Source: a virus. Taken from it: DNA of 39,456 nt. The translations under genes and the position numbers were made by a program. The notes beneath the pieces are model-generated. The model was not told where the DNA came from. It ran no database searches and was given only the letters and a program-made list of their open reading frames with translations. Shown piece by piece: positions 25,053 to 32,475 of this stretch. Each line of letters starts with the position of its first letter. Within the stretch, counting starts at the first letter, position 1. Where the stretch lies: the IMG/VR virus record IMGVR_UViG_3300027969_000202, positions 1-39,456 of that record, one strand, 5' to 3'.

Positions 25053-25194
25053 CGCGCTCCAAAAGCATCTTGTCAGCCATGGCATAAGCGTTTTCTACGG
25101 CGCTTTTTCTGTCGCCATTGGCCAGCAAGCCAGTCAAGGCAGCCGCGGCAAAGTAATCACGCAAGGTGATTTGGTCAATTGGTGGGGTGTTCAT
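25036..25194 (-). CDS. Small protein (52 aa) between helicase and nuclease
   Basis: The frame MNTPPIDQITLRDYFAAAAL, then TGLLANGDRKSAVENAYAMADKML, to a TGA. Its ATG overlaps the stop of the nuclease gene (bases 25191-25194) and its end overlaps the helicase start by 17 bases. Small proteins with the same T-LRDYFA--A--GL--- pattern occur in many phages. It has no membrane segment and no known function. Confidence 0.7.
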   Translation of the reverse strand: MNTPPIDQITLRDYFAAAALTGLLANGDRKSAVENAYAMADKMLLERDDDPA

Positions 25195-26279
25195 ACAAAC
25201 CTTCCATTGTGTTGTTTGCGCAAGTCAAGCGCCTGGTCATCTGTCAGCATGATCTTGTCTTTGCAGGCATGGATCTCTTGGCTGCTGATGTAGTCAGGGT
25301 TCTTGTCAGGGTCACCATTGACAAACTGTTTGCCGTCAGCCATTTGGTAGACAACGCCATAATCTTCGGTGCTGTCAACTGGCATGGCCGTCTTGGCTAA
25401 TAGGATGGGAATATAACGGTGACGGCTGCAACCCATGCGCTGTTCGTCTGTGGCCAGATCGATGCCGTGGCTGTTGCATGACCATCGGCCTTGGCCATCA
25501 ATTTCTGGCGTGGCGTAAACGCATGACCGGCATGTGGGCGCCGGTACGTCCGTGCCGTGGCAAATAGCTTGGTAGTCGCAGAACTTGCACTCAAACCATG
25601 TTGGGTCAGTCGAGATGCCAACTGGTGGCTCAACACTGGTGATCACCGCCATGGCCTTGTCAACCAGCTTCTGTGCCTCGTCAGCGTCAAACTCCAAGCG
25701 CTCGGTGTAGATGTCGTCATTGTCTTTGTTGACCACCAGGTACAAGGCCCTTCGGCAACCGTCCTCGCCAAACTGATCAATGCTCCACTTCATGTATATT
25801 TGCATCTGCGCGTAGTGTTCGGGTTTGGCCTTCTTTACGCCATTTTTTTGCATTTCCTTGTACATCTTGTCAGATGCTGTTTTTATCTCCAGTATGTGCG
25901 GAGACTTCGGAGCCTGCGGCAAGCCCGTAATGATGCCGTCAGCATTGCCCTGAAAGTGATGGCCAGTTGTGCTTTCGCTGAATGACCATTGCTTGCCGGT
26001 GGTTGGGTTGATCTGGTAGACCGTGCAGCCAATGCTTGCTAGGTCTGAGTAAACCCTTGGCTCCTGAAGATGGCCAGACTGGAACACTCGGTAAAGCCGG
26101 CCAGAGAACTCGGCAGGCTTGGCCCATCTAAATGAGTACCAGTGCTGGCGCAGGCAGGGCTTACCAATGGCAGAGGCGCCAAGGTAAGGGCGTTGTGCTT
26201 CCGCGCCATACTTTGCCTTGTAATGGGCAAAGATGGCATCGGCCACAGGATCAGTAACTGATTGTGGAAGTAAGGCCAT
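25191..26279 (-). CDS. Cas4-like PD-(D/E)XK nuclease (RecB family)
   Basis: A 362-aa protein with RecB/Cas4 nuclease motifs: His 70 in FQSGHLQEPRV, Asp 114 in GNADGII, Glu 131-x-Lys 133 in LEIKTAS, and Q158-xxx-Y162. Cys 42 (GASAIGKPCLRQ) together with the C-x2-C-x5-C in FECKFCDYQAICHG fits the four-cysteine Fe-S cluster of Cas4/AddB enzymes. A second cysteine cluster follows (CRSC, WSCNSHG, MGCSRH). It probably resects DNA ends for the Sak4/SSB pathway encoded upstream in the same operon. No other CRISPR component is present. Confidence 0.85.
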   Translation of the reverse strand: MALLPQSVTDPVADAIFAHYKAKYGAEAQRPYLGASAIGKPCLRQHWYSFRWAKPAEFSGRLYRVFQSGHLQEPRVYSDLASIGCTVYQINPTTGKQWSFSESTTGHHFQGNADGIITGLPQAPKSPHILEIKTASDKMYKEMQKNGVKKAKPEHYAQMQIYMKWSIDQFGEDGCRRALYLVVNKDNDDIYTERLEFDADEAQKLVDKAMAVITSVEPPVGISTDPTWFECKFCDYQAICHGTDVPAPTCRSCVYATPEIDGQGRWSCNSHGIDLATDEQRMGCSRHRYIPILLAKTAMPVDSTEDYGVVYQMADGKQFVNGDPDKNPDYISSQEIHACKDKIMLTDDQALDLRKQHNGRFV

Positions 26280-26280
26280 G

Positions 26281-26793
26281 TCAGCCTTTCCGTGCCCAAG
26301 CGGGTGCTTTTGGCTTTGCGGCTTCTTGCTCGGCTGTTGGCCATGCAGGCGTGTCGGCTACTGGCGCCGGTGTTGGTGCAACAGCTGGTGCGCTAAAACC
26401 ACCGGCAGACTCATAGCCCCTGATGTTGTTGCTGGCCTTGTACTGGCCTTGAGCTTCCCGCACAGTTACGTTGATGCGAACTGGCTTGAAGTGCAGGGCG
26501 GCAGTGTCAAGCAACTTGATCACGTTCACAGCATGGCAAAGCGCAGACAATTGGCTCTGAGAGATGCGTTGTGTGTCTTCGTTGGTGTGTTGAATGTTCA
26601 AGTTTTCCCAGACTTTGCGGCCTTTGAACTGGCCATCAATGACCTCAAAGGTCAGCTTCAAGCCTTTGCCATTGCCAGAAGCTAAGTCACGAATGTCTGA
26701 TTCTGTGATGTGTGCCAGGTATGTGCCGGCAGGCAGTGGGCCACTTACGGCCTGTGGTGCAACTGTAGATGCGTCAAAATTAAACTGAGCCAT
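26281..26793 (-). CDS. DUF669-family ssDNA-binding-like protein
   Basis: A 170-aa protein behind AGGAAA. It starts MAQFNFDASTVAPQ and has GTYLAHITESDI, GKGLKLTFEVIDGQFKGRKVWENLNI and RGYES, matching phage DUF669 proteins, which replace SSB in Sak4-type recombination modules. The last 45 residues are a Pro/Ala linker ending in KAPAWARKG, a flexible tail as in SSB. It likely coats single strands and loads the recombinase. Confidence 0.85.
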   Translation of the reverse strand: MAQFNFDASTVAPQAVSGPLPAGTYLAHITESDIRDLASGNGKGLKLTFEVIDGQFKGRKVWENLNIQHTNEDTQRISQSQLSALCHAVNVIKLLDTAALHFKPVRINVTVREAQGQYKASNNIRGYESAGGFSAPAVAPTPAPVADTPAWPTAEQEAAKPKAPAWARKG

Positions 26794-26832
26794 GATAAAT
26801 TTCCTAAAAAGTTAAGTTACGAACTGGGGTGA

Positions 26833-27579
26833 TCAAGACTGCGCTTGAGTAAGCGCTGCTTGGAATGCCGTCCAGTCAAGCGGCATATTCTGAAGGCCAA
26901 AGCGGTTACCACCGCAGTGAGCCGGATGGGGTTCAACGTGCAAGATGCGCTCACCAGTTGTGGTGGCTTTGGTTTCTTTCTTAGAGAAGCCTGCATCTGT
27001 CTTGCTGGTGAAGATACGGTAGCCTGCGTAGCCAATGACATCTGCCCATTCTTGCACCAGGCCGGCGGCCTTGTCGTGCAGTTTAAGGACATGGCTGTCA
27101 TAGCCTTCGGTCAGCGGATCTTCAATGCGCTTGATCTTGTCATGCGCAATCAAGATGATGCCCATGCCTTTGGCAGAGCGCAAAACCTCAAGGCCAGAGA
27201 GCAAGTTGCGCCACTCTTCGGCTGCGGCCACATAGCCCTTACCAAAGCCTGGCTGCTCGATGTTTTTCCAATTGTTCTGCTTGCACACATACTCTTGGAT
27301 CATTGGCTCCAACCAGTCGAGCGAATCAATGAACAAGGTCTGAAAGTCATGGTCCTGATTGATCAACGTGTCAATGGCCGCATAGACCTCGGGCAAGCTG
27401 GCCGCTAATGGGAAGGCGTTTGCGTCCACCGCATCGGCGCCGTCTTCGGTCAGGATGCCAATGGCGTTGGGCGCCATGGCTGCGAAGGTTGTCTTGCCAA
27501 TCTTGCCTTGGCCCACTACCACAATCTTGGGTGAGCGTACACGTTTGGTCTTAGAAATAGAGGATAAATCGAATGCCAT
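26833..27579 (-). CDS. Sak4-like RecA-fold ATPase (single-strand annealing/recombination)
   Basis: A 248-aa AAA_24-type protein. Walker A is GQGKIGKTT at residues 23-31, Walker B FIDSLDW with Asp 85, and IILIAHDKIKRIEDP is the sensor strand. These proteins (Sak4) are short RecA/Rad51 relatives that pair single strands with the help of an SSB. It is followed by the DUF669 SSB-like gene and the Cas4-like nuclease, the expected functional set. Confidence 0.88.
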   Translation of the reverse strand: MAFDLSSISKTKRVRSPKIVVVGQGKIGKTTFAAMAPNAIGILTEDGADAVDANAFPLAASLPEVYAAIDTLINQDHDFQTLFIDSLDWLEPMIQEYVCKQNNWKNIEQPGFGKGYVAAAEEWRNLLSGLEVLRSAKGMGIILIAHDKIKRIEDPLTEGYDSHVLKLHDKAAGLVQEWADVIGYAGYRIFTSKTDAGFSKKETKATTTGERILHVEPHPAHCGGNRFGLQNMPLDWTAFQAALTQAQS

Positions 27580-27580
27580 G

Positions 27581-27949
27581 TTAGTCTTTCAGTTCAATGG
27601 ATGGTTTTGCGGGTTTGCTAGTGATGAACACCGCGGCCTTGTTGTAGGCAGCAGGGTCAATTTCGGATAATTGGCGAAGGTAAGCCAAGTTGACTTCGGC
27701 CTTCCACCTAAACGCACGCTGGGCGTTGTCTGATAGATCGTCATAGTCGGCGGCCAAACGATCAGTATCAACCGTGCGGTTCAGCTTCCAAGTGATGCTG
27801 AAGTCTTCGTCATTGTGTGTGCCTTCGTTGCTCTCAGGCTTGGCAAACTGCTCGGTGATCAAGCCCTCAATGCGCAGGCGCTCGGTTTTGGCTTCGTTCT
27901 CGGCCTGTTTAGCCTGGCGCAGTTGCGCCACCAAATTAGTAATCGTCAT
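27581..27949 (-). CDS. Early-operon protein, unknown (122 aa)
   Basis: I start at the ATG at 27949, with AGGA about nine bases upstream. Residues 1-40 form a coiled coil (LVAQLRQAKQAENEAKTERLRIEGLI); the rest is mixed, with FSITWKLNRTVDTDRL. Proteins of this type are regular neighbours of Sak4 genes. It may be a structural partner of the ATPase. Its start overlaps the preceding gene by 14 bases. Confidence 0.65.
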   Translation of the reverse strand: MTITNLVAQLRQAKQAENEAKTERLRIEGLITEQFAKPESNEGTHNDEDFSITWKLNRTVDTDRLAADYDDLSDNAQRAFRWKAEVNLAYLRQLSEIDPAAYNKAAVFITSKPAKPSIELKD

Positions 27950-28211
27950 TTTTAAAGTCCTCAAGTGCTGTGGTTGTGATGTGGTCTACAAGGTACTGCA
28001 AAAGCAAGTGGCCAATGTCAACGTCAGTGCCTTTGACATACGCATTGACCAGTTCTAGATTCTCAGATGTGCCAGGCTCATTGAGTAAGCCATAGCTGTC
28101 GCGTGAGCCTTCTTCGTCTGGCGTGTACTCCAAGAAGCAGACCAGATCGACACCTTCAACTTCGCATTCGTACTGGGTAAGGCCGCTAGGGCAGACGGGT
28201 GTGGGTTTCAT
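27936..28211 (-). CDS. Small acidic protein, unknown (91 aa)
   Basis: The ATG at 28211 is favoured because it overlaps the stop of the gene before it (ATGA), giving coupled translation; a GTG at 28220 is the other option. The protein is acidic, with CPSGLTQYECEVEGVDLVCFLEY, a beta-rich half with three cysteines, and a helical end. Phage early proteins with a similar opening exist, but no function is known. Confidence 0.6.
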   Translation of the reverse strand: MKPTPVCPSGLTQYECEVEGVDLVCFLEYTPDEEGSRDSYGLLNEPGTSENLELVNAYVKGTDVDIGHLLLQYLVDHITTTALEDFKNDDY

Positions 28212-28351
28212 GCTGACCACCAGGCAACGAGTAGGACGGCCATGCCAACGCCAATGGCAAGAACTGTGAGAAGGTCAATCACTGCTTCGCCGCGGGCGTT
28301 CAACTTGGCGTTCTTGACTTCAGGGTAGTGAAAGTATTTGCTGTGTTTCAT
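28208..28351 (-). CDS. Small single-TM protein (47 aa)
   Basis: The frame MKHSKYFHYPEVKNAKLNARG is followed by a transmembrane helix (about residues 25-45, IDLLTVLAIGVGMAVLLVAWW). The stop overlaps the next start. The 5' leader has a GGGGCC/GGCCCC hairpin and no good ribosome site. A role at the host membrane, such as superinfection exclusion, is possible but unproven. Confidence 0.5.
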   Translation of the reverse strand: MKHSKYFHYPEVKNAKLNARGEAVIDLLTVLAIGVGMAVLLVAWWSA

Positions 28352-28353
28352 GT

Positions 28354-28382
28354 TGTGCTTTCGGGGGCCGTGGCCCCGTTTG
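28354..28382. other. GC-rich hairpin between early genes
   Basis: CGGGGGCCGTGGCCCCG reads as a stem (GGGGCC with GGCCCC) on either strand, without a T-run on the operon's strand. It lies in the spacer before the small TM gene and may slow transcription or protect mRNA. Confidence 0.4.
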
Positions 28383-28384
28383 GT

Positions 28385-28567
28385 TTAGTTTGTGAATTCG
28401 TTGTTGATGACTGCTTTTTTTGCATCTTTTAGACGCAAGCAAGACCAACGGAATTTGCCATCAACATGGATTTCCCAGCTTGAAGACAATGTGTTGCAGC
28501 GAAAGCCATAGTCCTGAACACGGACAATGGTGATGTTGCCTTGAGTAAAAACTGTTTTGCGGTTCAT
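28385..28567 (-). CDS. Small protein, unknown (60 aa)
   Basis: Starts with ATG eight bases after AGGAG, an excellent ribosome site. A compact beta-type protein: TVFTQGNITIVRVQDYGFRCN, SSSWEIHVDGKFRWSC, then helix LKDAKKAVI. It has no membrane segment and no motif I can name. It is the second gene of the leftward operon. Confidence 0.6.
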   Translation of the reverse strand: MNRKTVFTQGNITIVRVQDYGFRCNTLSSSWEIHVDGKFRWSCLRLKDAKKAVINNEFTN

Positions 28568-28579
28568 GTTATTTACTCC

Positions 28580-28843
28580 TTAGATGCGTGAAGGTTGTGT
28601 GCCAACTAACTCGCCATCCATGATTTTGAACATAATGGTCTTGGCAATGTTGAGGGTTTGGCGGGCGCGTTCTGTGTCACCAAAAGACATAAGTTCTTGA
28701 GCGTCTGACATCAGGCCAGCGACTACCATGTTGCCACCTGTAAACTGATATGTGATGGATTCTTTGACTGACTCAATGTAAGAGTCAATATCAGCAAAAC
28801 CATACATTGATTCGTTGCGGCTAGTTTGTGTTGCGTTTGTCAT
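28580..28843 (-). CDS. First gene of leftward operon, unknown (87 aa)
   Basis: ATG at 28843 behind AAAGGAA; longer in-frame starts would run into the promoter region. The 87-aa product is helical, with DIDSYIESVKESITYQF, GLMSDAQELMSFGDTERARQTLN and AKTIMFKIM. It is about 50 bases from the predicted transcription start of the promoter at 28901-28930 and should be the first early protein made. Function unknown. Confidence 0.65.
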   Translation of the reverse strand: MTNATQTSRNESMYGFADIDSYIESVKESITYQFTGGNMVVAGLMSDAQELMSFGDTERARQTLNIAKTIMFKIMDGELVGTQPSRI

Positions 28844-28900
28844 TTTGTTTCCTTTGGCCTTTCGGCGTGATGCCAAGAACAATTTCGTTGGCATGGATTG

Positions 28901-28930
28901 ATTATCTAGCAGATCGCTAGATGTCGTCAA
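28901..28930 (-). promoter_or_regulatory. Sigma-70 promoter of the leftward early operon
   Basis: Read on the minus strand: TTGACG (28930-28925), an 18-bp spacer, then GATAAT (28906-28901). Each hexamer matches 5 of 6 consensus bases. Operator O1 fills the spacer and touches the -10, and operator O2 overlaps the -35, so binding there must block RNA polymerase. Confidence 0.8.
28904..28922. promoter_or_regulatory. Operator O1
   Basis: ATCTAGC-AGATC-GCTAGAT is a perfect inverted repeat with 7-base arms and a 5-base centre. It lies between the -35 and -10 of the leftward promoter. Confidence 0.8.
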
Positions 28931-28943
28931 GCGTTTTGCTAGA
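28927..28943. promoter_or_regulatory. Operator O2
   Basis: TCAAGC-GTTTT-GCTAGA has the same arms and 5-base spacer as O1 with one arm mismatch. Its centre is 22 bp from that of O1, two helical turns. It overlaps the -35 of the leftward promoter. Confidence 0.75.
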
Positions 28944-28989
28944 AATATTTAAATTATTTGTGTAGGTGCTTTCCCTAATACGGAATTGC

Positions 28990-29006
28990 TCAAGCAATCT
29001 GCTAGA
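28990..29006. promoter_or_regulatory. Operator O3
   Basis: TCAAGC-AATCT-GCTAGA has arms identical to O2. Its centre is 63 bp from O2, six helical turns, and 12 bases before the regulator start codon. It probably controls rightward transcription of the regulator itself; I see only a weak rightward -10 candidate (TAATAC, 28976-28981). Confidence 0.75.
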
Positions 29007-29017
29007 CTTTGCGTCCT

Positions 29018-29236
29018 ATGAACACACAAATACCCCCAGACGAGCGCCGACAACTGGCAGAAAAAGTTGGCATAAACGAGCAATATCTCTACCAGTGCCT
29101 TACGGGCCGGCGTGAGATGTCAGCATGGGAGGCTGTTCGAGTAGAGCAGCAGACCGAAGGCAGGGTCACTCGGCAGATGGTGTGCCAGGGCAGTTGGCAG
29201 TCTATTTGGCCAGAACTTGTGGAGGCCAAAGCATGA
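29018..29236 (+). CDS. Cro/YdaS-like HTH transcriptional regulator
   Basis: A 72-aa protein; ATG at 29018. The helix-turn-helix is RRQLAEKVGINEQYLYQCLTGRREMS (about residues 10-35). The following WEAVRVEQQTEGRVTRQMVC is the typical YdaS/Cro tail (x-x-I-E-x-x-T-G-G-x-V-T-R). It probably binds the three TCWAGC-N5-GCTAGA operators just upstream, repressing the leftward operon and its own gene. No divergent CI-like repressor is present. Its stop overlaps the start of the primase-helicase gene (ATGA). Confidence 0.82.
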   Translation: MNTQIPPDERRQLAEKVGINEQYLYQCLTGRREMSAWEAVRVEQQTEGRVTRQMVCQGSWQSIWPELVEAKA

Positions 29237-31323
29237 GCAGCCTAACGTCTATTTTCCCCAATGGCTTCGCAGCAGCCACCGAGTCGCAAGACCTGATCAA
29301 CCCTGAAGAATCGTTTCGCAGGCACTGCGAGGCGGCTGGTCTGCTGATCAAAGACCAGATCGTGGCAGATGGTGAGATCCACAGGGTGGCTCATGTGTCG
29401 TCCAAGAAGGGTGCGCTTGACGGGTGGTACATCTTGCACACCAGTGGCAAAGTTCCTGTGGGCATTGCCGGCTGTTGGAAGGAGCCAGTGTTTGAGAGCA
29501 AATGGATTGCAGATACTGGCCGTGCCATGTCGTTCACTGAGCGCTTCGAGCATGACAAGTGGGTGGCAGAGGTCAAAGCCAAGAAAGATGCAGACAGACT
29601 AGCATCTCAGGCGGTAGCTGCAGAGCGTGCAGAGGATGAAGTGGGAACATATGCGGATGCGTCAAATGATCACCCCTACTTAGTTCGCAAGCATGTTAGC
29701 GCCAACGGGATCAAGATTGATCGCGCAGGCAGACTGGTTGTGCCGGTGATCAATCAGGCGGGTGAGATTCTGTCGTACCAGACCATTGATGCAGATGGCA
29801 ACAAGCGGTTCTTGAAGGGTGGCAAGATCGAAGGCGGGTTCTATGAGTTGCGCGGTAACCGCAAGATCGTGTTCATTGGTGAGGGCTTTGCCACCTGCGC
29901 ATCGATCCATGAGGCGACTGGCTACACCGTGTTGGTGGCGTTTGATTGTGGCAATCTGGCCAAGGTGGCCAAGAGCGCCAAGGAGATGTTTCCAGGCTCC
30001 AAGATTGTGATCGGCGCAGACAATGACCAGTTCACGGAAGGCAACCCTGGCGTCACTAAGGGCCGTGCAGCTGCGGCACTAGTGTTTGGTGAGATTGTTT
30101 ACCCATCGTTTTCTGATTCGGACATGGTGGACAACAAGCCTACAGACTTTAACGACTTGCATTGCTTGCAGGGCTTGGATGCCGTCAAAGAGCAGATTGA
30201 GCGCGTGGCAGGGCCAATGAAGGACAAACTGGCGTTTGAGTTCAGCAGGGCTGACAGCCTGCAACTCACGCAAATCAAGTGGATCGTGGATGACTACATC
30301 GAGGCAGACTCACTGGCGCAAGTGTTTGGTGACCCAGGCGGTGGTAAGTCCTTCGTGTCCATCGACATTGCCTGCTGCGTAGCCACTGGCAAAGCATGGC
30401 ATGGCCATGAGGTTAAGCAAGGCAGTGTGTTCTACATCGCCGGCGAAGGTCATAACGGCTTGGCTAGGCGGTTCAAGGCATGGCAGTTGGGCAATGGGCA
30501 AACCTTGGACGGAGCGCCTCTGTACAAGAGCCACCGTGCGGCGCAGCTGTATGACGCGACTGAGGCTGCCGTTGTTGCAGAGGCCATTAAAGAGTTGTCA
30601 CAGCAGGCAGGCACTGTGCCAAGCATGATCATCATTGACACCTTGGCGCGTAACCATGGTGGGGATGAGAACAGCACTCAGGACATGAATGCGTTCATTC
30701 AGCACCTTGACACCTACTTGCGCCAACCATGGAACTGCTGCGTTCTAGTGGTGCATCACTCTGGCGTGGCTGACAAGGATCGCAGTCGGGGATCGACAGC
30801 CCTGAAAGGCGCACTGGATGCAGAGTACCGCTGCCAGTTGGACAGTGGAACCAAAACCATAGCGTTTGAGTCTAAGAAAATGAAGGACGCAGAGATGCCT
30901 GCACCAAAGAACTTTCAGATCACGCAAGTAGACTTGCCAATCCAAGACAAGCACGGTTTGGCGGTCAAGGGTGCATACCTTACAGCTGTGGACATTAGCG
31001 GCCTGACCAGTTCAATCCAGAAGAAAACATATCTTGCGGGCAACCAACGCAAGACCTTAGACTGCCTTGTGGCCATCCAAATGAGCCATGAAAAGAACGG
31101 CATTTTGGACTTGGTAACCTACGATGAGTGGCGCGAGTCGGCCAAAGAACATGGCATTAAATCCAACCGATTTAGGGAAGTTGTTGATAGCTTAGTCAAA
31201 AAGTTGTTGGTTTTGGAGGACTCCAGAGGTTACAGAACCAGACCGAATATAGATGTGACGAACGAACCGAAACTTACCGAATCGGTAACCGAATCGGTTA
31301 ATTCGGTTGAACCGAAACTATGA
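29233..31323 (+). CDS. Primase-helicase (Toprim plus RecA-fold helicase)
   Basis: A 696-aa protein; the ATG at 29233 overlaps the regulator stop. The N-terminal third has a conserved W-ILHTSGKVPVG-GCWKE region. The Toprim domain shows IGEGFATCASIHEATG with Glu about 217 and GADND at about 261. The RecA-fold helicase has Walker A GDPGGGKSF at about 366-374, Walker B MIIIDTLARN with Asp about 469, and VVHHSGVADKDRSRGSTALKGA. It should prime and unwind DNA at the fork. The last 20 residues (NEPKLTESVTESVNSVEPKL) are encoded by the repeat array that continues downstream. Confidence 0.88.
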   Translation: MSSLTSIFPNGFAAATESQDLINPEESFRRHCEAAGLLIKDQIVADGEIHRVAHVSSKKGALDGWYILHTSGKVPVGIAGCWKEPVFESKWIADTGRAMSFTERFEHDKWVAEVKAKKDADRLASQAVAAERAEDEVGTYADASNDHPYLVRKHVSANGIKIDRAGRLVVPVINQAGEILSYQTIDADGNKRFLKGGKIEGGFYELRGNRKIVFIGEGFATCASIHEATGYTVLVAFDCGNLAKVAKSAKEMFPGSKIVIGADNDQFTEGNPGVTKGRAAAALVFGEIVYPSFSDSDMVDNKPTDFNDLHCLQGLDAVKEQIERVAGPMKDKLAFEFSRADSLQLTQIKWIVDDYIEADSLAQVFGDPGGGKSFVSIDIACCVATGKAWHGHEVKQGSVFYIAGEGHNGLARRFKAWQLGNGQTLDGAPLYKSHRAAQLYDATEAAVVAEAIKELSQQAGTVPSMIIIDTLARNHGGDENSTQDMNAFIQHLDTYLRQPWNCCVLVVHHSGVADKDRSRGSTALKGALDAEYRCQLDSGTKTIAFESKKMKDAEMPAPKNFQITQVDLPIQDKHGLAVKGAYLTAVDISGLTSSIQKKTYLAGNQRKTLDCLVAIQMSHEKNGILDLVTYDEWRESAKEHGIKSNRFREVVDSLVKKLLVLEDSRGYRTRPNIDVTNEPKLTESVTESVNSVEPKL

Positions 31324-31463
31324 ACCGAATTAACCGAAACTTACCGAAACTTACCGAAACTGCCGGCTCAAACAGTCTGATTTTCGAACCGAAACTTACC
31401 GAAAGGGTATATATACCCATTCGGTTTCGGTTCGTAAACTGTTTCGGTTCGGTTCGGTTCGGT
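31266..31463. repeat. Iteron and palindrome array, candidate replication origin
   Basis: Ten ACCGAA copies (31266, 31276, 31288, 31311, 31324, 31333, 31343, 31353, 31388, 31398) and seven inverted copies TTCGGT (31302, 31420, 31426, 31443, 31448, 31453, 31458). Several are exactly 10 bp apart. Palindromes: 31274-31288, 31287-31299, 31302-31316. At the centre is GGGTATATATACCC (31405-31418), a perfect 14-bp palindrome with an AT core. The left part overlaps the end of the primase-helicase gene. The pattern fits an initiator-binding origin beside its own replication gene. Confidence 0.75.
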
Positions 31464-31495
31464 TTTGGGAAAATCGGGCAAGGTTGGGTGGTGCA

Positions 31496-31843
31496 ATGAT
31501 TGAAGTAGAAATGGACATGAAAATCGTGTCGGTGGCCAACATGAGATTGCATTGGGCGGCCAAAGCTAGGCTAACCAAAAGTCAGCGGCAAAAGACCAGA
31601 ATGGCATTGGCAGCTGTTGCACAGTCCTATGGCGTGGAGATACTGCCAGTCACCGTGGTGTTGACTAGGGTGGCTCCAAGAAAGCTGGATGGGGATAACT
31701 TGCAGTCTGGGTTCAAAGCGGTCAGGGACGGGGTGGCTGACTGGCTTGGCGTTGATGATGGCAGCGACATGATTGAGTGGCAATATTGTCAGCGCTCTGG
31801 TGGCCCGAAGGTGTACAAGGTTGAGATTGAGGTGATAACATGA
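31496..31843 (+). CDS. RusA-type Holliday junction resolvase
   Basis: A 115-aa protein; I choose the ATG at 31496. The family motif is LDGDNLQSGFKAVRDGVADWLGVDD (about residues 63-87) with the metal-binding aspartates (D-G-D-N, D-G-V-A-D, D-D). RusA cuts four-way junctions made by recombination and replication, which prepares DNA for packaging. It follows the repeat array, has only a weak ribosome site, and its stop overlaps a small frame leading to the small terminase. Confidence 0.85.
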   Translation: MIEVEMDMKIVSVANMRLHWAAKARLTKSQRQKTRMALAAVAQSYGVEILPVTVVLTRVAPRKLDGDNLQSGFKAVRDGVADWLGVDDGSDMIEWQYCQRSGGPKVYKVEIEVIT

Positions 31844-31932
31844 TGGCGTGCGCAGTTGCCATTGCCGCACCTTCAGGGAAAGCGCCAGTTGGCGTGAGTA
31901 CCTTCTTTTTTAAGGAGTTTACAAGTGACTGA
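31840..31932 (+). CDS. Possible 30-aa leader peptide
   Basis: ATG at 31840 overlaps the RusA stop, and the frame (MMACAVAIAAPSGKAPVGVS...) ends at 31932, just past the GTG start of the small terminase. It spans the ribosome site of the next gene, so it could couple RusA and terminase translation. No family known; it may be noise. Confidence 0.3.
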   Translation: MMACAVAIAAPSGKAPVGVSTFFFKEFTSD

Positions 31933-32437
31933 AAACTTGGCGTCAGAAATGACAGTGCAGAAACATCCTGGTGGCCGTCCAGTTGTTTATGGGATGGATA
32001 ACCCATGCTGGCAAATCTTGTGCGAACAAATCTCGGAAGGTAAAAGTCTAAGCACGGCGATTAAGGCAGAAGGAATGCCATCGTATCAATTGGTGATGCT
32101 TACGCTCAGAAACAGCCCTGAGTTCAGAACCATGTACGAAAAGGCCGTAGAAAGCCGCGCAGACCGATTGGCAGAGGAAATCATTGAACTGGCTGACCAA
32201 GAGATGCCAGACGGTTTAGAAGGCCCTATGGCGTCTGCATGGGTGCAACAAAAAAGAATGCAAGTCGATGCACGCAAGTGGGTTGCAAGTAAGTTGAAGC
32301 CTAAGACTTATGGTGATCGCATAGACGTTGCCGTGACCGATAACCGAATCAGCGTTATGGATGCACTCAAAGAAGCAAAGCAGCGTGTGTTACGCGATGA
32401 TAGTAATGTCGTGGATGCAGAGGTTAAAGAGGCGTGA
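31925..32437 (+). CDS. terS: Terminase small subunit
   Basis: A 170-aa protein starting with GTG, supported by AAGGAG eight bases upstream. It has a helix-turn-helix-like N-terminal part (QILCEQISEGKSLSTAIKAEGMPSYQLVMLTLRNSPEF), then YEKAVESRADRLAEEIIELAD and MQVDARKWVASKLKPKTYGDR, typical of phage small terminases. It recognises the packaging site and directs the large subunit. It lies 361 bases before the large terminase. Confidence 0.88.
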   Translation: MTENLASEMTVQKHPGGRPVVYGMDNPCWQILCEQISEGKSLSTAIKAEGMPSYQLVMLTLRNSPEFRTMYEKAVESRADRLAEEIIELADQEMPDGLEGPMASAWVQQKRMQVDARKWVASKLKPKTYGDRIDVAVTDNRISVMDALKEAKQRVLRDDSNVVDAEVKEA

Positions 32438-32475
32438 AGCAAGGTTATGCACAAAACGCATAGATTTTGTATCAT

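Noticed and set aside
25191-26279. Cas4-like gene as a sign of a CRISPR system
   Set aside because: No Cas1, Cas2, effector or repeat-spacer array is present; context is phage recombination.
26845-27408. 187-aa open frame on the + strand
   Set aside because: Lies antisense to the Sak4-like ATPase, which has clear Walker motifs; no ribosome site and odd composition.
28901-31323. Temperate lifestyle from the operator/HTH region
   Set aside because: No integrase, excisionase or CI-like repressor found; the HTH protein alone does not show lysogeny.
31281-31463. The ACCGAA array as a CRISPR or as terminators
   Set aside because: No constant spacer length or unique spacers; palindromes lack T-runs.
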